A DNA stretch of 64,000 nucleotides from Leisingera aquaemixtae (GCF_001458395.1 NZ_CYSR01000031.1:124001-188000); one strand, 5' to 3'; numbered from the stretch's first letter, positions 27,620-37,328 are shown. The notes: a model not told the origin generated them from the sequence alone. Made by a program: numbers and translations.

Positions 27620-27692
27620 CGGGCCATCAAAGTCGCTTGGGAGATTCGAATCAACCCTTGCACCCCGGCCACCGCCAACGCATCTAGGTGCC

Positions 27693-28562
27693 ATGGGAAA
27701 AACACTGCTTTGTCTTGGATTTGGCTATACCGCCCGGGCGCTTGCACCGCGCCTGCAGGCGGACGGCTGGAGAGTTATTGGAACCTCGCGGGACACAGTG
27801 GAGGCCGATGGCGTGGAGATGATCACCTGGCCCGGGCAAGAGGTGCCGCTGGACGGGGTGACGCATATCCTGAATTCGATCGGGCCGAATGCGGAGGGCG
27901 ATCCGGTGCTGGCGGCGATCGGCAGCAGGATTGCCGCTGCTCCCGGTCTGGAATGGGTGGGCTACCTGTCCACCACCGCTGTCTACGGCCACCACGACGG
28001 CGCCTGGGTGGACGAGGACACGCCCGTTACGCCCTCCAGCCAGCGCGGCGACTGGCGGGCCTTGGCGGAGGCGCAATGGCAGGCCATTCCCGGCCTGCCG
28101 CTGCATGTCTTCCGCCTGGCCGGTATCTATGGCCCCGGCCGTGGCCCCTTTGCCAAGCTGATGGCGGGTAAGGCGCGGCGGATCATCAAGCCGGGGCAGG
28201 TGTTTTCGCGCATCCATGTGGACGATATCGCCCAGGTGCTCGCGGCCTCCATCGCGCAGCCGCGGCCGGGGGCGATCTACAACGTCTGCGACGATGATCC
28301 GGCCCCGCCGCAGGATGTGCTGGGCCATGCCGCGGAACTGCTGGGTTTGCCCATGCCTGCCGAGGTGCCGTTTGACGAAGCGGGCATGACCCCGATGGCG
28401 CGCAGCTTCTATGGCGAGAACAAGCGGGTGCGCAACCGGCGCATCAAGGATGAGCTGGGGGTGGACCTGCTGTATCCGACCTACCGCGAGGGGCTGCGGG
28501 CGGTGCTGGAGGCCGAGGACATGGATAGCTTTGTGCCGCCGGCGGAACCGCCGGGGGTTTAA
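27693..28562 (+). CDS. NAD(P)-dependent epimerase/SDR-extended family protein (YeeZ-like)
   Basis: 289 residues. The N-terminal dinucleotide fold is CLGFGYTARALAPRL; YLSTTAVYGHHDGAWVDE and the FRLAGIYGPGRGPF segment are characteristic of YeeZ/extended-SDR proteins. In that family the active site Tyr often lacks the following Lys, and here STTAVYGHHDG indeed has no Lys at Y+4. The substrate is unknown. It ends facing dxs; the 75-nt gap contains no clear terminator. Confidence 0.85.
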   Translation: MGKTLLCLGFGYTARALAPRLQADGWRVIGTSRDTVEADGVEMITWPGQEVPLDGVTHILNSIGPNAEGDPVLAAIGSRIAAAPGLEWVGYLSTTAVYGHHDGAWVDEDTPVTPSSQRGDWRALAEAQWQAIPGLPLHVFRLAGIYGPGRGPFAKLMAGKARRIIKPGQVFSRIHVDDIAQVLAASIAQPRPGAIYNVCDDDPAPPQDVLGHAAELLGLPMPAEVPFDEAGMTPMARSFYGENKRVRNRRIKDELGVDLLYPTYREGLRAVLEAEDMDSFVPPAEPPGV

Positions 28563-28637
28563 GGACAAAGGCCGCCTGCACTTGCAGCCCCCGGTCTAAG
28601 CCTGCCTACACTGGCTTCCGCCTAGGGATGAAGCAAG

Positions 28638-30566
28638 TTAGGCCCGCTTTTCGCCAATCGTTGCCACACCCAGAACCTCCAGCACCTTGGCCTCGATCTG
28701 CGGGGCGTTCATCGCGGCAACTTCGTACATGTCCGCCGGGCTGGCCTGGTCGATGAAGGTGTCGGGCAGCACCATCGAGCGGTACTTGAGCCCGCCGTCG
28801 AACACGCCTTCCTCTGCCAGCAGCTGCGCGACATGCGAGCCGAAACCGCCGACAGCGCCTTCCTCGATGGTGATCAGCGCCTCGTGGTCCGCGGCCAGCT
28901 GCAGGATCAGATCGCGGTCCAGTGGCTTGGCAAAGCGGGCGTCGGCGATGGTGGGCGTGATGCCCTTGGCCGCCAGCGCTTCGGCGGCCTTTTTGACCTC
29001 GCCCAGCCGGGTGCCGAAGGACAATAGCGCCACGCGCTTGCCCTGCTGGACCATCCTCCCCTTGCCGATTTCCAGCACTTCCGGGGTTTCGGGCATGTCG
29101 ACACCTTCGCCCTCGCCGCGCGGGTAGCGGAAGGCGATGGGGCCATCGTCATAGGCTGCGGCGGTGGCGACCATATGGACCAGCTCTGCCTCATCCGCGG
29201 CGGCCATCACCACCATGCCGGGCAGGTTCGCCATGAAGGCAATGTCGAAGCTGCCGGCATGGGTGGCGCCATCAGCACCAACGAGCCCTGCCCGGTCGAT
29301 GGCAAAGCGCACCGGCAGGCGCTGGATCGCCACGTCGTGCACGACCTGATCGTAGCCGCGCTGCAGAAAGGTGGAATACATTGCGCAGAAAGGCTTCATC
29401 CCGCCCGCGGCCAGCGCCGCGGCAAAGGTGACGCCGTGCTGTTCTGCGATGCCCACGTCAAAGCAGCGCGAGGGGTAGCGTTCGGCCATCAGGCTGAGGC
29501 CGGTGCCATCCGGCATCGCCGCGGTGACGGCACAGATCTTGTCGTCCTTGGCGGCCAGCTTGACCAGCTCATTGCCGAAGACCGAAGTGTAGGAGGGCGC
29601 GTTGGAGGGCGCCTTTTTCTGCTCGCCAGTCACCATATCGAACTTGGCGGTTGCGTGGCCCTTGTCGCGGGCGCGCTCAGCAGGTCCGTAGCCCTTGCCC
29701 TTCTTGGTGAGCACATGGATCAGGATCGGGCCGGTCGCCCGCGCCTTGACGGTGCGCAGGACCGGCAGCAGCTGGTCCATGTCGTGGCCGTCGATGGGGC
29801 CGAGGTATGAGAAGCCGAGCGCTTCGAACATCGTGCCGCCGACCGCCATGCCCTTGAGCATATCCTTGGCGCGTTTGGCGCCTTCGCGGAACGGTTCCGG
29901 CAACAGCGAGACCGCGCCTTTGGCAGCCGCCTTCAGTTCCTGGAACGGCTCGCCCGCGTAGAGGCGGGACAGATAGGACGACAGCGCGCCCACCGGCGGG
30001 GCAATCGACATCTCGTTGTCGTTGAGGATCACGAACAGCCGCTTGCCCAGATGGCCTGCGTTGTTCATCGCCTCAAACGCCATGCCGGCCGACATCGAGC
30101 CATCGCCGATCACTGCGATGGCGTCCCCGTTGCCCTCGGGGATCACACCGCCCAGGTCGCGCGCGACGGCAAAGCCAAGCGCGGCACTGATCGAGGTGGA
30201 GCTGTGGGCCGCGCCGAACGGGTCATAGGGCGACTCGGAGCGTTTGGTGAAACCGCTGAGGCCGTCCTTCATTCGCAGGGTGCGGATGCGGTCGCGGCGC
30301 CCGGTCAGGATCTTGTGCGGATAGCATTGGTGGGAAACGTCCCAGATCACCTTGTCCCGCGGTGTGTCGAATACCGCGTGCAGCGCGGTGGTCAGCTCAA
30401 CCACTCCAAGGCCCGCGCCCAGATGGCCGCCGGTGACGGAAACCGCGGAAATGGTTTCCTGCCGCAGCTCGTGCGCGACCTGCACCAGCTGCGCATCCGT
30501 CAGCCCCTTCAGATCCGCGGGGCGCGTGATCTGATCCAGAAGCGGGGTCTTGGGCCGGTCGGGCAT
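28638..30566 (-). CDS. dxs: 1-deoxy-D-xylulose-5-phosphate synthase
   Basis: 642 residues. It condenses pyruvate and glyceraldehyde-3-phosphate, the first step of the MEP isoprenoid pathway. The ThDP motif is [21 protein letters not shown]...NDNEMSI (about residue 150-185), and the transketolase pyrimidine domain contains [34 protein letters not shown]. An AAGGAGA site precedes the ATG. It lies downstream of ispA with 51 nt between, last in a run HDAC-xseB-ispA-dxs, so the prenyl donor pathway and its condensing enzyme are co-directional. Confidence 0.97.
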   Translation of the reverse strand: MPDRPKTPLLDQITRPADLKGLTDAQLVQVAHELRQETISAVSVTGGHLGAGLGVVELTTALHAVFDTPRDKVIWDVSHQCYPHKILTGRRDRIRTLRMKDGLSGFTKRSESPYDPFGAAHSSTSISAALGFAVARDLGGVIPEGNGDAIAVIGDGSMSAGMAFEAMNNAGHLGKRLFVILNDNEMSIAPPVGALSSYLSRLYAGEPFQELKAAAKGAVSLLPEPFREGAKRAKDMLKGMAVGGTMFEALGFSYLGPIDGHDMDQLLPVLRTVKARATGPILIHVLTKKGKGYGPAERARDKGHATAKFDMVTGEQKKAPSNAPSYTSVFGNELVKLAAKDDKICAVTAAMPDGTGLSLMAERYPSRCFDVGIAEQHGVTFAAALAAGGMKPFCAMYSTFLQRGYDQVVHDVAIQRLPVRFAIDRAGLVGADGATHAGSFDIAFMANLPGMVVMAAADEAELVHMVATAAAYDDGPIAFRYPRGEGEGVDMPETPEVLEIGKGRMVQQGKRVALLSFGTRLGEVKKAAEALAAKGITPTIADARFAKPLDRDLILQLAADHEALITIEEGAVGGFGSHVAQLLAEEGVFDGGLKYRSMVLPDTFIDQASPADMYEVAAMNAPQIEAKVLEVLGVATIGEKRA

Positions 30567-30617
30567 GGTGTCTCCTTGGGCTGCGCCGGGCGGGGTGCCG
30601 GGGCGTGGCGCGCGGGG

Positions 30618-31502
30618 TTAGCTGTCGCGCGCAATAACGAAACGCGCGGCTTCCTTCAAGGTTTCGGCATCCTCACCATAAAGTGAGAGCGCGGCGCAGG
30701 CCTCGTCACACAGGGTCTGCGCGCGGGCTTTCGCCTCTGCCAGCCCCAGGAGCGAGACAAAGGTGGCCTTGCCGGCATCTGCGTCCTTGCGCACGGCTTT
30801 GCCCACCTTTGCGGCATCCCCTTCCACATCCAAGATGTCGTCGGCGATTTGGAAGGCAAGTCCCAGGGCGCTTGCGTATTGCCGCAACGGTGCCGGGTCT
30901 GCCCCGGCCAGAACTGCGCCGGCGGTGGCGGACCATTCGATCAGGCAGCCGGTCTTGCGGCCCTGCAGCCGGGTGATTTGCTCTAGCGTCAGCGGACCAT
31001 TTGCGGTTTCGGCCGCAATATCAAGCATCTGGCCCGACACCATACCATCCTTGCCGGACGATTGCGCCAGACCGCGGATCAGGGTCAGCGCATGGGCCCC
31101 CACACTGGGATCTGCCAGCAGCTCGAAGGCGAAACTCTGCAGGCTGTCGCCCGCCAGCACCGCCATTGCCTCATCCCATTTCCGGTGCACGGTGGGCTGG
31201 CCGCGGCGCAGGTCGTCGTCGTCCATGCAGGGCAGGTCGTCATGCACCAATGAGTAGGCGTGGATGCATTCGATGGCGAGCGCGGCCTCGATGGCGGCCT
31301 CCGCCGGAACACCGTGCAAGCGGGCGCTTTCCAGCACGAGGAATCCGCGCAGCATTTTGCCGCCGGTGATGGAGTAGCGCATCGCGGCGTGCAGGTCGTC
31401 GCTGCCTGCCAGCCGTGCCTCCATATGCGCGGTGATGCGGGCTTGCGCGTCTTTCAGCGCCTCCGCAAAGGGGCGCGTCCGGGTGTCTGCGGCGGCGCTC
31501 AT
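30618..31502 (-). CDS. ispA: Polyprenyl diphosphate synthase (farnesyl/geranylgeranyl type)
   Basis: 294 residues. The first aspartate-rich motif is HDDLPCMDDDDLRRG (about residue 90), with the two extra residues typical of bacterial FPP synthases, and the second is FQIADDILD (about residue 215). It condenses IPP with DMAPP and GPP. The start is 3 nt after the xseB stop, so translation is probably coupled; no strong ribosome site is visible. Product chain length (C15 or C20) cannot be fixed from the sequence alone. Confidence 0.93.
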   Translation of the reverse strand: MSAAADTRTRPFAEALKDAQARITAHMEARLAGSDDLHAAMRYSITGGKMLRGFLVLESARLHGVPAEAAIEAALAIECIHAYSLVHDDLPCMDDDDLRRGQPTVHRKWDEAMAVLAGDSLQSFAFELLADPSVGAHALTLIRGLAQSSGKDGMVSGQMLDIAAETANGPLTLEQITRLQGRKTGCLIEWSATAGAVLAGADPAPLRQYASALGLAFQIADDILDVEGDAAKVGKAVRKDADAGKATFVSLLGLAEAKARAQTLCDEACAALSLYGEDAETLKEAARFVIARDS

Positions 31503-31505
31503 GGC

Positions 31506-31748
31506 TCAGCCGGCGTCCAGCGGCTGGGTGCCCTTGGGGGTGCCGTTGGCGTCGAGCGTGATTGCAGCGACCTTTTCCTCGGCGCGTTTCAGCTCGTCCT
31601 CGCAGCGTTTCTTCAGCGCCGCGCCGCGCTCGTAAAGCGCAATCGACGCATCCAGCGCCACATCGCCGCGCTCCAGCTGGTCCACCACGCCTTCCAGCTC
31701 GCGCATCGCCTGTTCAAAGCTCATCTGGTCTACGGGGGTCTCAGTCAT
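31506..31748 (-). CDS. xseB: Exodeoxyribonuclease VII small subunit
   Basis: 80 residues. XseB motifs FEQAMRELEGVVDQLERGDVALDASIALYERGAALKKRCEDEL span nearly the whole protein, a helical coil that assembles around XseA. It overlaps the upstream HDAC gene by 4 nt and nearly touches ispA, the common arrangement in proteobacteria. XseA is not in this window. Confidence 0.93.
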   Translation of the reverse strand: MTETPVDQMSFEQAMRELEGVVDQLERGDVALDASIALYERGAALKKRCEDELKRAEEKVAAITLDANGTPKGTQPLDAG

Positions 31749-32671
31749 GCCGGTGCCTTTATCAGTTCTTCCACATGCGCGCGGGTTGCCGCGGCCAGCG
31801 CGTTCAGATCATATCCGCCTTCCAAAGTCGAGACGATACGGCCCTGGCACAGCTCACTGGCAAGCTTACACAGTTCCGCGGTGAGCCAGGCGAAATCCGC
31901 GGTGGTCCAGTTGAGGCTGGCAAGGGGATCGTCCTGATGGGCGTCAAAGCCTGCGGAGATGATGATCAGCTCCGGTTTGAAGGCGCGCAGGCGCGGGAAG
32001 GCCTGGCCCTCATAGGCTGCCTGCATTTCTGCCCGGCCCGATCCCGGCGCCAGCGGCAGGTTGAGGATCTGGCCATGGGCGCCGTCCTCGTCCGGGCGGC
32101 CGGAGCCGGGCCAGAGCGGCATTTGCTGGCTGGTTATCAGAAGCGCGCGCGGCTCATCCCACAGCAGGTCCTGGGTGCCGTTGCCGTGATGGACGTCAAA
32201 GTCCACCACGGCTACCCGCTTGAGGCCGTGATGGTCCAGCGCGTGCTTGGCGGCCAGCGCCGCATTGCCGAACAGGCAGAAGCCCATTGCAGTGTCTGTT
32301 TCCGCGTGATGCCCCGGCGGGCGCACCGCGGCAAAGGCGTTCTGCACCTCGCCGCCCAGCACCATGCCGACGCCGCGCACCGCCGCCCCCGCCGCGCGGA
32401 ACGCTGCATCCAGTGATCCCGGGGACAGGAAGGTGTCGCCGTCAAGCTGTGCCCAGCCTTCCGCCGGGGAGGCCCTGCGCAGGTCCGAGAGGTACGGCGC
32501 GGGGTGGATGCGGAGAATGTCATCCTCCGCGGCCATCGGGGCTGTCACGCGCCTCAGGTCCAGTGGCTCCAGCGCGTGCAGGATGTGCTCCAGCCTGGCA
32601 ACCCGTTCGGGATGGCCTTCCGGGGTCACGTGGTTCAGGCAGTCCGCGTGGGTGATCAGAGCGGTTGTCAT
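31745..32671 (-). CDS. Histone-deacetylase-family (arginase-deacetylase fold) protein
   Basis: 308 residues. The zinc-hydrolase motifs are present: PPGHHAETDTAMGFC with the His-His dyad, VDFDVHHGNGTQDL (zinc Asp/His), and ISAGFDAHQDDPL (second zinc Asp), followed by the LEGGYDL loop. Bacterial members deacetylate acetylpolyamines or similar small amides; no histone role should be assumed. GGAGGA precedes the ATG. First gene of the run ending in dxs. Confidence 0.92.
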   Translation of the reverse strand: MTTALITHADCLNHVTPEGHPERVARLEHILHALEPLDLRRVTAPMAAEDDILRIHPAPYLSDLRRASPAEGWAQLDGDTFLSPGSLDAAFRAAGAAVRGVGMVLGGEVQNAFAAVRPPGHHAETDTAMGFCLFGNAALAAKHALDHHGLKRVAVVDFDVHHGNGTQDLLWDEPRALLITSQQMPLWPGSGRPDEDGAHGQILNLPLAPGSGRAEMQAAYEGQAFPRLRAFKPELIIISAGFDAHQDDPLASLNWTTADFAWLTAELCKLASELCQGRIVSTLEGGYDLNALAAATRAHVEELIKAPA

Positions 32672-32740
32672 TCAGCGTTCCTCCTGCGGCCGGGCTTGGC
32701 GCGACCCTAGGGGGCGGCGGCCTTTGGCTGCAAGGGGAAA

Positions 32741-32786
32741 CCCGGGGCGCTGCCCCGGACCCCGGGATATTTTGGGCCAGAAGAAG
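32741..32786 (+). repeat. Composite dispersed repeat, copy E
   Basis: A CGGGGC-GCT-GCCCCG hairpin (32743-32757) is followed by CCCGGGATATTTT and GGGCCAGAAGAAG. The second hairpin is missing. It lies between the HDAC-family start and the petR stop. Confidence 0.8.
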
Positions 32787-32800
32787 GAACCGGGATTGCG

Positions 32801-33502
32801 TTAATCCGGTGCCAGCATGTAACCCGCCCCGCGCACCGTCTGCAGATACTGCGGCTGCTTGGGATTCGGCTCGATCTTGCGGCGCAGCCGGGTGATCTGC
32901 ACGTCCACCGCGCGTTCCTGCGCCTGGCCGCGGTCGCGGCCCAGGTCCTCGACCAGCTTGGTGCGGGAGACCGGCTCGCCGGGCTGGGCCGAGAAGATTT
33001 TCATCAGCTGGCTTTCGGTGCCGGTGAGGCGGATCAGCTCATCGCCCTGCCACATCTCGCCGCGCTCGATGTCATAGCGGATGGCGCCGAGGTGCAGCAC
33101 CTTGGGCGCGGCCTCCTGCGCCACGGTGTCGGGCATCCGCCGCAATATGGCGTTCACCCGCAGCAGAAGCTCCTTCGGTTCAAAGGGTTTCGGCAGATAA
33201 TCGTCCGCGCCGGCCTCCAGCCCGGCGATCCGGTCTTCGGTCTCGCCCCTGGCGGTCAGCAGCAGGATCGGGGTGGACATGGTTTCGCGCAGGGATTGGG
33301 TCAGCGAGATGCCGTCCTCGCCCGGCATCATCACATCCATGATGATCAGGTCGAAATCCAGCCCCGCCAGCACCCGCCGGGCATGGGCCGCATCGCGTGC
33401 CGCGGTCACCAAAAAGCCCGAGCGCATCAGGAACTTCTTCAAGAGGCCGCGGATGCGCTCATCATCGTCCACGATCAGCAGATGGGCGTCATGCATGGTC
33501 AT
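32801..33502 (-). CDS. petR: OmpR-type response regulator, PetR-like
   Basis: 233 residues. The receiver domain contains VDDDERIRGLL and the phospho-acceptor Asp in LIIMDVMMPGEDG (about residue 56); the conserved Lys is in YLPKPFEPKEL. The C-terminal winged helix has the OmpR pattern VSRTKLVEDLGRDRGQAQERAVDVQITRLRRKIEPNP. It overlaps the upstream MarR gene by 4 nt. The pair matches R. capsulatus petP-petR, required there for bc1 expression; no histidine kinase is adjacent, as in that organism. Confidence 0.9.
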   Translation of the reverse strand: MTMHDAHLLIVDDDERIRGLLKKFLMRSGFLVTAARDAAHARRVLAGLDFDLIIMDVMMPGEDGISLTQSLRETMSTPILLLTARGETEDRIAGLEAGADDYLPKPFEPKELLLRVNAILRRMPDTVAQEAAPKVLHLGAIRYDIERGEMWQGDELIRLTGTESQLMKIFSAQPGEPVSRTKLVEDLGRDRGQAQERAVDVQITRLRRKIEPNPKQPQYLQTVRGAGYMLAPD

Positions 33503-34011
33503 GCACCCGTTTCGCGCAGCTTGGCATAGGCGCGGCGCATGTCGGCGTCCATCATCGCTTCCAGCACCTTCTTGAAACCCTGCACCGCCTCGGGGCCTGC
33601 GTCCTTGTAGGCGGCGCGCATCCGGGCGCGCTGGGCGTCCGACAGGGTGGCCTCCAGCGCGGCGCCCTGATCGGTCAGGTAGAGGTGGCGTTCGCGCTTA
33701 TCCAGCTCGCCCACCTTGCTTTCGACCAGGCCGTCGCCGATCAGGGTTCGCAGCACCCTGTTCAACGATTGCTTGGTGACGCCCAGAATACTTAGCAGAT
33801 TGTTCACCGTGGTGCCGGGCGAGCGGTTGATAAAATGGATCGCGCGGTGGTGCGCCCGGCCGTATGACAGTTCCGCAAGGATCCGGTCCGGATCGGCGGT
33901 AAAGCCGCGATAGGCAAAGAACATCGCCTCGATCCCCTGGCGCAGCTGCTCATCTGTCAGAAACAGCAGGCTTTCGCCGCTGTAACCCTGCCCTGTCCGG
34001 CCTTCAGGCAT
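33499..34011 (-). CDS. petP: MarR-family regulator, PetP-like
   Basis: 170 residues. The winged helix-turn-helix runs SPGTTVNNLLSILGVTKQSLNRVLRTLIGDGLVESKVGELDKRERHLYLTDQG, the MarR recognition helix and wing. Its start overlaps nothing upstream and its end overlaps petR by 4 nt, so the two are coupled. In Rhodobacter PetP and PetR act together on cytochrome bc1; direct DNA targets here are inferred only. A palindrome with ATGTCA/TGACAT arms lies about 35 nt upstream of its start. Confidence 0.88.
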   Translation of the reverse strand: MPEGRTGQGYSGESLLFLTDEQLRQGIEAMFFAYRGFTADPDRILAELSYGRAHHRAIHFINRSPGTTVNNLLSILGVTKQSLNRVLRTLIGDGLVESKVGELDKRERHLYLTDQGAALEATLSDAQRARMRAAYKDAGPEAVQGFKKVLEAMMDADMRRAYAKLRETGA

Positions 34012-34045
34012 TCGGTGCCCCCTCGTTTGTCTTGCCGGTCAGTTT

Positions 34046-34064
34046 ATGTCAGTGTTGTTGACAT
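34046..34064. promoter_or_regulatory. Inverted repeat between petP and ilvE, overlapping a candidate -35
   Basis: ATGTCA-gtgttgt-TGACAT is an exact 6-bp dyad with 7-nt spacing. Its right arm overlaps TTGACA (34058-34063), which with TATCGA 17 nt later could be the ilvE promoter. A MarR-type binding site for PetP is a plausible reading. Confidence 0.4.
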
Positions 34065-34174
34065 TCCAAGAGCGAAGATGTATCGAATCCCAGCTTTGAC
34101 GCAATATTGTGTCCGGACCGGTCGCAGTTTGCGCAATTATCGAAAATCACCGCAGAGTTTCAGGAGGGTGCGGC

Positions 34175-35041
34175 ATGGCTGGTTATGACGACCGCGACGG
34201 TGTGATCTGGATGGATGGGGAGCTGGTCGACTGGCGGGATGCCAAGGTGCATATCCTGACCCATGCGATGCATTATGCGTCTTCCGTGTTTGAGGGCGAA
34301 CGCGCCTATAACGGCAAGATCTTCAAGAGCCGGGAGCATTCCGAGCGGCTGGTCGCCTCGGCCAAGGCGCTGGACATGCCGATGCCCTATACCGTCGACC
34401 AGATCGAGGCAGCAAAAGAAGAGACGCTGAAGGCCTCCGGTCTGCAGGACGCCTATGTGCGCGCGCTGGTCTGGCGCGGCGCGGGAGAGGATATGGGGGT
34501 CGCCTCGGCCCGCAATCCGGTGCGGATGGCCATCGCGGTCTGGGGCTGGGGCGCCTATTACGGCGATGCCAAGATGCAAGGCGCCAAGCTGGACATCGCG
34601 GAGTGGAAGCGGCCCAGCCCGGAGACCATCCCGGTGCATGCCAAGGCGGCGGGCCTTTACATGATCTGCACCATCTCCAAGCACAAGGCCGAGGCCAAGG
34701 GCTGCTCGGATGCGCTGTTCATGGACTACCGCGGCTATGTGGCGGAGGCGACCGGCGCCAATATCTTCTTCGTGAAGGATGGCGAGGTGCATACCCCGCT
34801 GCCGGATTGCTTCCTGAATGGCCTGACCCGCCAGACCGTGATCCAGATGCTCAAGGACAAGGGCATCACCGTGCATGAGCGCCACATCATGCCGGAGGAG
34901 ATGGAAGGCTTTGAGCAGTGCTGGCTGACGGGCACCGCTGCCGAGGTCACCCCGGTGGGCGAGATCGGCCCCTACAAATTTGAAGTCGGTGCCCTGACCC
35001 GCGGGATCGCCGAGGACTACGAAAAACTGGTCCGGGCGTAA
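34175..35041 (+). CDS. ilvE: Branched-chain amino-acid aminotransferase
   Basis: 288 residues from the ATG at 34175, supported by AGGAGGG 8 nt upstream. Class IV PLP enzyme that transaminates Leu/Ile/Val. The PLP-lysine is in PVHAKAAGLYMICTISK (about residue 155), and GYVAEATGANIFFVKDG is the conserved segment contacting the cofactor phosphate. The N-terminus IWMDGELVDWRDAKVHILTHAMHYASSVFEGERAY is typical. It ends in a strong terminator and appears monocistronic. Confidence 0.95.
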   Translation: MAGYDDRDGVIWMDGELVDWRDAKVHILTHAMHYASSVFEGERAYNGKIFKSREHSERLVASAKALDMPMPYTVDQIEAAKEETLKASGLQDAYVRALVWRGAGEDMGVASARNPVRMAIAVWGWGAYYGDAKMQGAKLDIAEWKRPSPETIPVHAKAAGLYMICTISKHKAEAKGCSDALFMDYRGYVAEATGANIFFVKDGEVHTPLPDCFLNGLTRQTVIQMLKDKGITVHERHIMPEEMEGFEQCWLTGTAAEVTPVGEIGPYKFEVGALTRGIAEDYEKLVRA

Positions 35042-35061
35042 GCGCACTGCAGGTCTGATTG

Positions 35062-35095
35062 AAAACCCCCGCCCGTGTGGCGGGGGTTTTTCTTT
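35062..35095 (+). terminator. Intrinsic terminator after ilvE
   Basis: CCCCCGCC-cgtgt-GGCGGGGG followed by TTTTTCTTT, 20 nt after the ilvE stop. Confidence 0.95.
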
Positions 35096-35248
35096 GCGGC
35101 TGCGGCCGCAGGCTGCATGTCACAGAACATAGCGTCCTTTGCCATTTTCCTGCACATTTTCCGGGACTGTGCCATAAACGGGGCTATTGCAGAAAAGTCA
35201 TTCCAGGCCGGCTGCAGGCTCGGCCCGATACGAAGGAGCAGGAACGCG

Positions 35249-35719
35249 ATGGACCTGAGCATTGCCTATGTAAGTTATCTTGAGCTGGTCCTGCGGCTGG
35301 TTTGCGCCGCTGCTGCCGGGGCGCTTCTGGGGCTGGACCGGGAGCTGCGCCACCGCAAGGTGGGCATGCGGACCTATATGATCGTTTCGCTTGGGGCGGC
35401 AGGTTTCACGCTAATCACCATGGAAATGTCGATGGAGGCGCTGGCGCTTGAAATGGGCGCTGATCCGACCCGGATCATGCAGGGGCTTGTCGGGGCGATC
35501 GGCTTCCTTGGTGCCGGGGCGATCATCCAGGGGGATGAGCGGGTCGGGGGCATGGCGACCGCAGCCAGCCTGTGGGTGGCCGGAGGTGTCGGCATGGCGT
35601 CGGGACTTGGGTATTATGTCCACGCGGTGCTGCTGGCGCTGGGTGCCGCTGGCATCCTCGCGATGAGCCGTCTGATGACCAACCGCGGCAGAAAGGACCG
35701 GCCGGACTTTCACGACTGA
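35249..35719 (+). CDS. MgtC/SapB-family membrane protein, short form
   Basis: 156 residues from the ATG at 35249 (AAGGAGCAGGAA site). The MgtC core is visible: LVLRLVCAAAAGALLGLDRELRHRKVGMRTYMIVSLGAAGFTLI and GLVGAIGFLGAGAIIQGDERVGGMATAASLWVAGGVGMASGLG. It has about five membrane segments and lacks the C-terminal soluble domain of Salmonella MgtC. Members affect magnesium homeostasis and F1Fo regulation in some bacteria; no role is proven for this short form. Confidence 0.9.
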   Translation: MDLSIAYVSYLELVLRLVCAAAAGALLGLDRELRHRKVGMRTYMIVSLGAAGFTLITMEMSMEALALEMGADPTRIMQGLVGAIGFLGAGAIIQGDERVGGMATAASLWVAGGVGMASGLGYYVHAVLLALGAAGILAMSRLMTNRGRKDRPDFHD

Positions 35720-35853
35720 CTGCGCGCAGGAACGGGTTTCCAAGGCAAAGCCGCTCCCCTTGGCCTTGGCAAGGCTGCGTCTGATCGTTCACATTCCCTT
35801 GCAGATCGTCCGGGACCATGGACGGCGGATGCCAGACGCCTAACATCAGGGCC

Positions 35854-36813
35854 ATGTTGGACCTGCTCAGCGATATCCTCACCCGGCTGTCCCTCAAGGG
35901 GACGCTTTACTTCCGCACCTCCTTCACCCCGCCGTTCGGGATCCAGGTGCCGGAGTACGAAAACGTCGCGCGGTTCCACTTTGTGCAGCGGGGCGAGCTG
36001 AACGTGCATGTGCCGGCGAGCGGCGAAACGCTGCGGCTGAAGCAGGGCGATCTGGTGCTGATCCCGCATGGCGCGGCCCATATGCTGCTGTGCAACGAGG
36101 TGCAGCCGCCGGAGGCGCTGCCGCTGGAGCAGGTGCTGGAGGATGCAGGCTATGACGGCGGCGGGGTGCTGGTTTACGGCGGCGCGGAGGAGGTGCGCGA
36201 TACCCAGCTGATCTGCGGCCATTTCTCCTTTGCCGCCATGCCGGGGCGGCGCGGCGCCGGGCATATGCTGATCGACCGGCTGCCGCCCTATATCGTGATA
36301 GAAAACTACGGCGAGGCTGCCGGAGCCTGGATCGAGGCGACCTTGCGGATGATCGGCTCCGAGGTGGAGGGCGCCCGAATCGGCGGCGACCTGATTTCGC
36401 TGAAGCTGTCCGAGGTGCTGTTTGCCCAGGCCATCCGCGCTTATCTGGAGGTTCAGAGCCCCAGTGGATCGGCGCTGGCGGGGTTTGCCGACCCGCGCAT
36501 CTCGCGGGCGCTGACAGCGTTCCACAAGGCGCCTGCCAAGGAATGGAGCGTCGAGGGCCTGGCGCGGGAGGCAGGCATGTCCCGCACCGCCTTTGCCCAG
36601 GAATTCGCGGCCAAGATGGCGGTGACGCCGATGCAATACCTGACCAACTGGCGGATGCAGATTGCCTGCCAGGGGCTGACAGAGCAGGGGCTGAATGTGG
36701 CCGATGCGGCGGAGATTGCCGGCTATGCCTCCGAGGCGGCGTTTTCCCGCGTGTTCCGCAAACAAGTGGGCATGTCACCCGCGGCCTACCGGCAGCAGCA
36801 TTGCGCGGCCTGA
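35854..36813 (+). CDS. AraC-family regulator with N-terminal cupin
   Basis: 319 residues from the ATG at 35854. The N-terminal cupin (LKGTLYFRTSFTPPFGIQVPEYENVARFHFVQRGELNVHVPASGETLRLKQGDLVLIPHGAAHML) is the ligand domain; two HTH motifs follow near the C-terminus (WSVEGLAREAGMSRTAFAQEFAAKMAVTPMQYL; NVADAAEIAGYASEAAFSRVFRKQVGMSPAAYR). The inducer is unknown. The next gene, a small membrane protein on the same strand, is a possible target or operon partner. Confidence 0.9.
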   Translation: MLDLLSDILTRLSLKGTLYFRTSFTPPFGIQVPEYENVARFHFVQRGELNVHVPASGETLRLKQGDLVLIPHGAAHMLLCNEVQPPEALPLEQVLEDAGYDGGGVLVYGGAEEVRDTQLICGHFSFAAMPGRRGAGHMLIDRLPPYIVIENYGEAAGAWIEATLRMIGSEVEGARIGGDLISLKLSEVLFAQAIRAYLEVQSPSGSALAGFADPRISRALTAFHKAPAKEWSVEGLAREAGMSRTAFAQEFAAKMAVTPMQYLTNWRMQIACQGLTEQGLNVADAAEIAGYASEAAFSRVFRKQVGMSPAAYRQQHCAA

Positions 36814-36953
36814 GTGCCAAAGCGCCCGTTGTTTGAACGATCTGCAAGGTTTGCCGGAGGGGCTGAAATTCACCGTCCGGACAGTCTGCGCCACTCTGGG
36901 GACAGAGCCGCCAAACGGGCGGCCCGAAGACACCCGGAAAAAGGACCTGACAT

Positions 36954-37325
36954 ATGCCCCTCCGTTTCGTGACCCGTACTATTCATGCCTATCTTGATTA
37001 TCCGGTGGCCGCCGCCCTGATGGGGCTGCCGTTTCTGTTGGGTCTTGGCGAAAGCAACCCGCTGGCGCTGTGGCTGTCGGTGGCAACCGGCATAGCCGCC
37101 TTTGTGCTGACGCTGCTGACCGACCATCACCTCGGCCTGATCCGGGTGCTGCCCTACAAGCTGCATCTGGCTGTTGACCTGATTGTCGGCATCACCTTTC
37201 TGGCGGCCCCTTTCCTCTTTGGCTTTGCCGGGCTCGACACGGCCTTTTATCTGCTGAACGGGGCTGCGGTGGTTGCGGTGATTTCGCTCAGCGCGCCGGA
37301 AGAGGCCGAGGCAGCCTCTGCCTGA
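36954..37325 (+). CDS. Small four-helix membrane protein, unknown
   Basis: 123 residues with four hydrophobic segments (about residues 16-30, 38-58, 73-93 and 97-113). It is reminiscent of SPW-repeat membrane proteins in layout, but the SPW tripeptide is not present, so I do not assign it. The stop is only 3 nt before the LysR gene's stop, so the two genes converge almost directly. Confidence 0.6.
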   Translation: MPLRFVTRTIHAYLDYPVAAALMGLPFLLGLGESNPLALWLSVATGIAAFVLTLLTDHHLGLIRVLPYKLHLAVDLIVGITFLAAPFLFGFAGLDTAFYLLNGAAVVAVISLSAPEEAEAASA

Positions 37326-37328
37326 TCG

